Part shown: positions 15,460-19,823 of the stretch, one piece after another
Numbering within the stretch: the first letter of the stretch is position 1
Layout: the number at the start of each line of letters is the position of its first letter
Assembly: GCA_964397295.1 (NCBI GenBank)
Contig: CAYNJG010000130.1
Span: forward strand, 1 to 19,823
Length of the DNA stretch: 19,823 nucleotides
Origin: CAYNJG01 sp964397295
GTDB lineage: Bacteria > Planctomycetota > Planctomycetia > Pirellulales > Pirellulaceae
Direction of reading: 5' to 3'
Position numbers and translations under genes: made by a program
Notes under the pieces: generated by a model
Seen by the model: only the letters and a program-made list of their open reading frames with translations
The model's database searches: none
Told to the model about the DNA's origin: nothing

Positions 15460-16287
15460 TTACCGTGCGGTCCAGCCGCCGTCCACCGTGAGCATGCTGC
15501 CCGTGACAAAGCTGGCCGCATCGCTCGCGAGGAAAATTGCTGCACCTTGGATTTCTTTCATTAGCCCCCAGCGTTCGAGCGCTACGGCACCCACGATGAA
15601 CTTTTTCGCTTCTTCTGAATCGGCGATTGGTTCGTTCATTGGAGTCAAAAAAGGACCAGGACAAATTGCATTGCAAAGGATGTTGTGCGGCGCGAGTTCG
15701 AGACCCAGCGCCCGCGTCATTTGTACGACAGCGCCTTTGCTGGAGGTGTAGGGAGTTCGATTTTGGAGGCCGACCAAGCCCAGTGTACTAGCGAGGTTGA
15801 TGATCCGACCACCACCGGCTTTTTTCATCAGAGGGACGACGGCTCGACTGCACAGCCACACGCCGTCGACATTTATTCGATTGACTTCTTGAAATTGCTC
15901 GTAGGTCAATTCATCGATTGGGCCACGAATATTGATGCCTGCATTGTTGATCAGGATATCAATGGTCCCGAATTGCTCCGCCACGATGGCAACCATCTGC
16001 TGCACGTCGTCCGGCTTGCTCACATCGGCGCACATGCCGACGCATTTTGTCGAATACTCGTCCGCTATTCGCTCTGCTGTTTTTTGGGCTTCTGATTCGG
16101 TTCGGCTGACGATAGCGAGGTTCGCACCGGCTGAGGCGAGGCCCTCTGCCATTGCTTCTCCAAGTCCCTTCGAGCCGCCTGTGATGATGGCGTTTCTACC
16201 AGTGAGATCGAATTGTTTGATTCCGGGTAGCTTCGACGGCGATTGATTGGGCCGCAGGTCCCCTTCCTCAGATGACTTCAGATTCAT
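15460..16287 (-). CDS. Short-chain dehydrogenase/reductase (gluconate 5-dehydrogenase-like)
   Basis: I place the start at ATG 16287, since GGGAGA lies eight bases upstream; upstream in-frame ATGs at 16302 and 16350 lack one. The 275-residue protein is a classical SDR: TGGSKGLG (36-43) binds the cofactor, NNAG is at 114-117, N139 lies in the helix before the catalytic serine S167, and Y180-T-S-S-K184 completes the tetrad. The C-terminal TGSMLTVDGGW (262-272) is typical of the Ga5DH/KduD-like group that oxidises or reduces sugar acids and their keto forms. It lies last in the transporter operon, about 118 bases after the RraA-like gene. NAD versus NADP cannot be settled here, although SR (61-62) after the second strand would favour NADP. 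The substrate is inferred from the context. Confidence 0.9.
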   Translation of the reverse strand: MNLKSSEEGDLRPNQSPSKLPGIKQFDLTGRNAIITGGSKGLGEAMAEGLASAGANLAIVSRTESEAQKTAERIADEYSTKCVGMCADVSKPDDVQQMVAIVAEQFGTIDILINNAGINIRGPIDELTYEQFQEVNRINVDGVWLCSRAVVPLMKKAGGGRIINLASTLGLVGLQNRTPYTSSKGAVVQMTRALGLELAPHNILCNAICPGPFLTPMNEPIADSEEAKKFIVGAVALERWGLMKEIQGAAIFLASDAASFVTGSMLTVDGGWTAR

Positions 16288-16361
16288 GGTTTGTTCTCCC
16301 ATCAACTTGTGAATCAAGGACCAAAAGTTGCCTCTCAAAAAGGAAGCCAAGTGTCACCGCT

Positions 16362-16403
16362 ATAGCAGAAGTCGCGAAATAGAGTACCATACGGTCCTGC
16401 TAT
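16362..16403. repeat. 7-bp inverted repeat between RraA-like and SDR genes
   Basis: ATAGCAG (16362-16368) and CTGCTAT (16397-16403) are exact inverted repeats with a 28-base loop, just after the RraA-like stop. On the minus-strand transcript no U-run follows, so a terminator is not supported; it may be a processing or stabilising hairpin between operon genes. Confidence 0.35.
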
Positions 16404-16405
16404 TT

Positions 16406-17152
16406 TTAGATCGAGCGTGATACTTGTTTGCGTAGTTTTTTCACGACTTCCGCCATAGCTTCTGTCGTTTTGGTGAAGTCGTCGATGTTCTTGGGGCCGT
16501 CAGCTTTGACGTAATCCATCACGAGAGATTCGGCGTCCAGAAATTCAGCCGCGACGTCAGCAACCTCTGCCGCGATTTCGACGGGGATTTGGGTGACGCC
16601 ATTTGCATCGCCGTGGAGTAACTCGCCCATCTGAACCGTGAGTCCACCAACACGGACCGGCAGGCCTACGTGTAGAATGTGGCAATAGGCATGAGCGCAG
16701 ATCGTGGATCCGGTGAACACGGGAAAGTCGAGTGCCTTCACCTGCAAGAGATCACGTCCGCCACCGCTAGTAACGAGACCACTGGCTCCAAAGGCTTTGT
16801 AGGTCGAACACATGACCTCACCGAACGTCGCTCCGACGGCGGGATCGTCAAGGTCTTCGAATACAACGACTGCGGGACCGGGTAGCTCTTCAAATCGCTC
16901 AAGCTGCGTCTGCAAACTTCCGTATGCGTCACCGGTTGCCGGCGGTTGGTCAGAGCGAAACGAAGAAGTGCAGGCGAATCCGACCATCGGCTCCATCTCT
17001 GGAAATGCCGATTGGATACGTTGATCCATGAATCCTTGGTTGCGAGGCCGAATCTCAAATAGTTCGATTACATTGCAGATCGTGGGGGTATCGAATTTGC
17101 GCAGTTTGTCGAGCGTTGCTTCTACGTTGTCCATGAGGCTGTTCTCTGTCAT
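16406..17152 (-). CDS. RraA-like / HMG-CHA aldolase family protein
   Basis: The 248-residue protein has the RraA/4-hydroxy-4-methyl-2-oxoglutarate aldolase fold signature. The N-terminal LRKFDTPTICNVIE opens it, AVGATFGEVMCSTYKAFGASG (105-125) is the loop before the active site, G132-R133-D134 is the substrate and metal-binding RD pair, PVF lies at 144-146, and GDANGVTQIP (181-190) is the usual GD..GV..IP. In the preceding strand the common 'VDG' is replaced by TSG at 128-130. Family members cleave or decarboxylate small keto-acids with a divalent metal, but many are of unknown substrate, and RNase E inhibitor relatives share the fold. Its placement behind a transporter and a hydroxyacid dehydrogenase favours the enzyme. 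Its start overlaps the upstream stop (ATGA). Confidence 0.88.
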   Translation of the reverse strand: MTENSLMDNVEATLDKLRKFDTPTICNVIELFEIRPRNQGFMDQRIQSAFPEMEPMVGFACTSSFRSDQPPATGDAYGSLQTQLERFEELPGPAVVVFEDLDDPAVGATFGEVMCSTYKAFGASGLVTSGGGRDLLQVKALDFPVFTGSTICAHAYCHILHVGLPVRVGGLTVQMGELLHGDANGVTQIPVEIAAEVADVAAEFLDAESLVMDYVKADGPKNIDDFTKTTEAMAEVVKKLRKQVSRSI

Positions 17153-18009
17153 TTTCGAAAAGCGTGGATGACGACGCTGTTGTCTTCGTCACCAAACCCT
17201 TCGGTGACCAGCTGTTGTAAGATCGATTCGTGCAATTGGGAAAGTGGGACAGTCGCGCCCAACTCGCTGGCAGATTCGAGGATGAGTTTTACATCTTTGT
17301 GATGTTGTCGCAATCTAGCCTGCGGTTGGAAATCGCGTGTGGCCATCTTCGGGCCCTTCGTGTCCATTTGGTCCGAGTGCGCGGGGGTCGAGCGTAGGAT
17401 GTCAACGACTTGCGAGGCATCGAAGCCAAACGACTCGCCAAAAGCGAGTGCCTCGGCCAAGACGGCTCGGTTCAGCCCGATCGCTAGGTTGACGACCAGC
17501 TTCATTCGAGAACCGCTGCCGACCGGACCAACGTGGTTGCAGCTCGAACTGAGTGCGTCGAAGACCGGTTTGCACTCGGTGAACGCGACTTCGGCTGCTC
17601 CGATCAGCAACACTGCAGTGCCGTCACGCATTTGTTGACTAGAACCCGCCACGGTGGAATCGAGGTATTTTGTACCTGTCGCCGCCAGTTGTTCGCTCGT
17701 GGCAAGCGTGTTCGCAAGTGAACCGGTTGTGGTGTCGATAATCGTGTGCTGGTTAAGGTGCGGCTGTAGCTCCTCGACGACGTGTCTCACAACCGGCGAA
17801 TCGGGCAAGCATAGGATGATCGTGTTCGCTTGTTGGGCCACTTCTACGTTGCTCTTGCAAATGACGACATTTTCATGGGGCGGCATCTCAGCGTCGTCGT
17901 TGGTGTCGTAGGCGAAAACTTGGAAGCCATGCTTCAGCAGTCGCTCTGCGATGGCTCGGCCAAGTAAGCCGACGCCAATCAATCCAATGTTTCGTTCCAT
18001 GAAGTTCAT
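17149..18009 (-). CDS. NAD(P)-dependent beta-hydroxyacid dehydrogenase (3-hydroxyisobutyrate dehydrogenase-like)
   Basis: The start is taken as ATG 18009, which overlaps the transporter stop (ATGA); ATG 18000 is possible, and 18048 would lie inside the transporter gene. The 286-residue protein begins with a Rossmann motif IGVGLLG (11-17), followed by LCLPDSP (67-72), the domain-linking DSTVAGSS, and a beta-hydroxyacid dehydrogenase active site: K170 (RMKLVVN) with N174, and HHKDV with K238-D239. Family members reversibly oxidise beta-hydroxyacids such as 3-hydroxyisobutyrate, glycerate-related tartronate semialdehyde or related sugar acids. Its typical substrate-binding N-residue directly after the lysine is V here, while K170 and N174 are kept. 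It is third in the operon and coupled to the RraA-like gene. Substrate cannot be specified. Confidence 0.9.
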   Translation of the reverse strand: MNFMERNIGLIGVGLLGRAIAERLLKHGFQVFAYDTNDDAEMPPHENVVICKSNVEVAQQANTIILCLPDSPVVRHVVEELQPHLNQHTIIDTTTGSLANTLATSEQLAATGTKYLDSTVAGSSQQMRDGTAVLLIGAAEVAFTECKPVFDALSSSCNHVGPVGSGSRMKLVVNLAIGLNRAVLAEALAFGESFGFDASQVVDILRSTPAHSDQMDTKGPKMATRDFQPQARLRQHHKDVKLILESASELGATVPLSQLHESILQQLVTEGFGDEDNSVVIHAFRK

Positions 18010-19751
18010 CCCGACTTCGCGAACGTAATGAACAGGAAGACGAGGCACACGGAGACGATAGTTCCGAGTACGAAGCCGATAACGGATGTCTTTGAAGGGC
18101 GCGGGATTTCGAGATCACCGATACGCAGTCCAACAGGACGGATGGGAATCTCGAGATCTGTTGGCAACGTGCACGGTTGGTCGTAGTTTTCGTTCGGTTG
18201 GATAGGCGTTCTGATGAGAGAATAAAAACGCTCAAGCCGATCTTCATCCACGCGTTTCGTTGCGAGACTCGCGACAACGCCGGCGATTGCTGCGGCAGAG
18301 AGGTAGAAGACGATTTGCCACGGTTCATAGATCACCTTCTCGCCGTTTTGCTCCCAAATCAGTCGCCAGGATTCAGGGGTGGCCAGGCTGTCGACCCACT
18401 GTACAAAACCGTCACGTGTCGCGAGCCACCATGCGGCAAAGCCCGTTAGTGTCGTCGCCCAGGCCCCGACCACAGTCATCCGCCGCCAGAACAGGCACAT
18501 CCAGAACACGATGCCTGTCATCGGGGAGATCTTGAACCAGAGTTCCAACGCCTTAACGACATCCGGAACAGAGAACGCAAACAAAACCCCACCAGCGACG
18601 ACGATCAAAGAGGTAAGCCGGCTGACCGTCAGGTAATGCTTGATCGACTGTTGCGGTTTGACGGGTTTGTAGATGTTCTCGACGAACAGCGCAGAGGAGC
18701 AGATCATGAATGAGTCGCAAGAACTCATGACGGCTGCCAGTAACGAAGCGAGAAATATGCCCAGCAATCCTGGCATGATTTTGGGGAGAAAACTGTGAGC
18801 GACATCGCCGTAGATCCGATCGGCAAATGCTTCGGTGCGAATCTCGGCAAGCGGAACACCTTGATCGAGGTACCATGCGACGGCGGCGATGCCGGTCAAA
18901 CACCACGCGACAGTGCATAGTCGTTTAACGAGGTTGCCAACCATGAAGCCAATGCGGCCTTCCGTTTCCGTCTTACCCGCAGCACACACGCCCATAATAT
19001 GTGGTTGCGCGACAATTCCTATCAATCCCTGCAAGCCCATCATCATGACAAAGAACGTCGTGATCTTGCCGGGTGCGACGAGGCTTAGCAATGTTGGATC
19101 GGTGATGCGTTCTCGGACCCCAGCCATACCGCCGACCGCAGACATCACAAAGGGGAGTAGCAAAAAAGAGAAAACGATCGTGAGGATGCCTTGGACGAAA
19201 TCCGTCACAATCGCCGCGCTGAGTCCACCTGCGATCCCGTAAATTAGAAACAGTATCGTGATCGCGAAGATCGCCACATTGGTATCCAAGAAGCCGCCGG
19301 TACCCGCATCAATCACTGCTGCTGCACCGCGCAAGATGACTCCTATCTTGACGGACATGCTCACGATGCCAACGACGGCAAAAAGCGACGCAACACTCTG
19401 ATCAAAACGAAGCGTCAGAACATCGGCGGTGGTGGTAGCTCGAAAGCGTCGCATGATGGGTGCGACGAGCCAGTAAAATGGAGTCGGTATCAACCAAAGC
19501 CACTGGTACCAAATACCCGAGAGGCCCCGCTGGGCGGTACCGGATGCGACGGTGACGGCTTGGTCGCTGGCGGTGCCCGTGCCGAACGCATGCATGATCA
19601 TCGTCAGCGGACCGAAGTGCCTCGGCATGAAGAAGTCGCTGGTCGATTTAACCCGACGCGACATCCAAAGTCCGAGGCAAGTAACGCCGATGAGATATCC
19701 CACGAGGACGGTGATGTCGACCGGATGAAGTCCTTTGTTCATGGCGTCCAT
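18006..19751 (-). CDS. Sodium:solute symporter family transporter
   Basis: The 581-residue product carries about 13-14 membrane segments and starts with the SSS-type N-terminus (VDITVLVGYLIGVTCLGLW, about 11-29). It then has FFMPRHFGPLTMIMHAFGTGTASD (about 40-63), the discontinuous first core helix region. A GIAGGLSAAIVTDFVQGILT segment (about 173-192) is the family signature, with GGLSAA...TDFVQ. FLASLLAAVMSSCDSFMICSSALF (about 333-356) is the sodium-site helix, with paired serines. A cytoplasmic C-terminal tail of about 60 residues precedes a last membrane helix (about 555-575). It imports a small solute with sodium, and its coupling to hydroxyacid-metabolising genes suggests an organic or sugar acid. 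ATG 19742 is an alternative start four codons in. Confidence 0.93.
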   Translation of the reverse strand: MDAMNKGLHPVDITVLVGYLIGVTCLGLWMSRRVKSTSDFFMPRHFGPLTMIMHAFGTGTASDQAVTVASGTAQRGLSGIWYQWLWLIPTPFYWLVAPIMRRFRATTTADVLTLRFDQSVASLFAVVGIVSMSVKIGVILRGAAAVIDAGTGGFLDTNVAIFAITILFLIYGIAGGLSAAIVTDFVQGILTIVFSFLLLPFVMSAVGGMAGVRERITDPTLLSLVAPGKITTFFVMMMGLQGLIGIVAQPHIMGVCAAGKTETEGRIGFMVGNLVKRLCTVAWCLTGIAAVAWYLDQGVPLAEIRTEAFADRIYGDVAHSFLPKIMPGLLGIFLASLLAAVMSSCDSFMICSSALFVENIYKPVKPQQSIKHYLTVSRLTSLIVVAGGVLFAFSVPDVVKALELWFKISPMTGIVFWMCLFWRRMTVVGAWATTLTGFAAWWLATRDGFVQWVDSLATPESWRLIWEQNGEKVIYEPWQIVFYLSAAAIAGVVASLATKRVDEDRLERFYSLIRTPIQPNENYDQPCTLPTDLEIPIRPVGLRIGDLEIPRPSKTSVIGFVLGTIVSVCLVFLFITFAKSG

Positions 19752-19783
19752 CGTATGCTACCCGGAACGCGTGGAAAACACCT

Positions 19784-19823
19784 CTAGTCGGCGGTGGCCT
19801 CCGCGACGAGGCCATTCCAGAAC
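19784..19823 (-). CDS. Possible C-terminal end of an upstream operon gene (partial)
   Basis: On the minus strand the right edge opens a frame reading FWNGLVAEATAD and then TAG at 19786-19784, 32 bases before the transporter start. Its G/C-ending codons look coding, but two other frames are also open over this short length, so the call is tentative. If real, another gene precedes the transporter in the operon. Confidence 0.3.
   Translation of the reverse strand, partial: FWNGLVAEATAD

Noticed and set aside
1..19823. Mobile element, CRISPR, toxin-antitoxin or defence island
   Set aside because: No transposase, integrase, repeat array or nuclease motif is seen; gene content is metabolic, transport and envelope related.

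Overview
The window looks like chromosomal DNA of a planctomycete, most likely Pirellulaceae (Rhodopirellula-like). Three things suggest this: a secreted protein that combines dockerin-type repeats with a PEP-CTERM sorting tail; a single-pass LRR-like protein with the N-terminal 'FSIRALLILLL' pattern common in that group; and a large von Willebrand factor A (VWA) membrane protein of planctomycete type. Base composition looks moderate and many starts lack a clear Shine-Dalgarno. The assignment is by pattern only. I see no tRNA, rRNA, CRISPR array or insertion sequence.

Layout. (1) Positions 1-2355, minus strand: a GntR/YtrA-type repressor, an ABC ATPase and an ABC-2 type permease that runs off the left edge, in overlapping order, with a perfect inverted-repeat operator just upstream. 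(2) 2769-4259, plus: an exported metalloprotease-like protein whose HExxHxxG motif lacks the usual third zinc ligand. (3) 4303-8988, minus: a five-gene MoxR/Bat-type cluster (MoxR AAA+ ATPase, DUF58, a DUF4381-like protein with an added exported domain, and two VWA membrane proteins). Most junctions in it are ATGA or short overlaps, so translation is probably coupled. (4) 9284-12057, plus: an LRR-like membrane-anchored protein and a 471-residue protein with a complete E/ExxH/E/ExxH di-iron ferritin-like signature. (5) 12144-12893, minus: a DUF2071 (YqjF-like) protein, followed by a short unexplained stretch with a 32-codon orphan coding fragment and a 10-bp inverted repeat. (6) 13131-15317, minus: a 728-residue VWA protein with an inactive-looking glutamine-amidotransferase-like fold and a clear extended -10 promoter. 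(7) 15460-19751, minus: a sodium:solute symporter, a 3-hydroxyisobutyrate-dehydrogenase-like enzyme, an RraA/HMG-aldolase-like protein and a short-chain dehydrogenase, which reads as an uptake-and-catabolism operon for a small organic or sugar acid. A few codons of a possible further upstream gene are visible at the right edge.

The pieces worth most attention are the unassigned two-part di-iron protein, the DUF4381-like fusion inside the MoxR/Bat cluster, and the protease-like protein without the normal third histidine. I did not find convincing evidence for a wholly new defence or mobile system.
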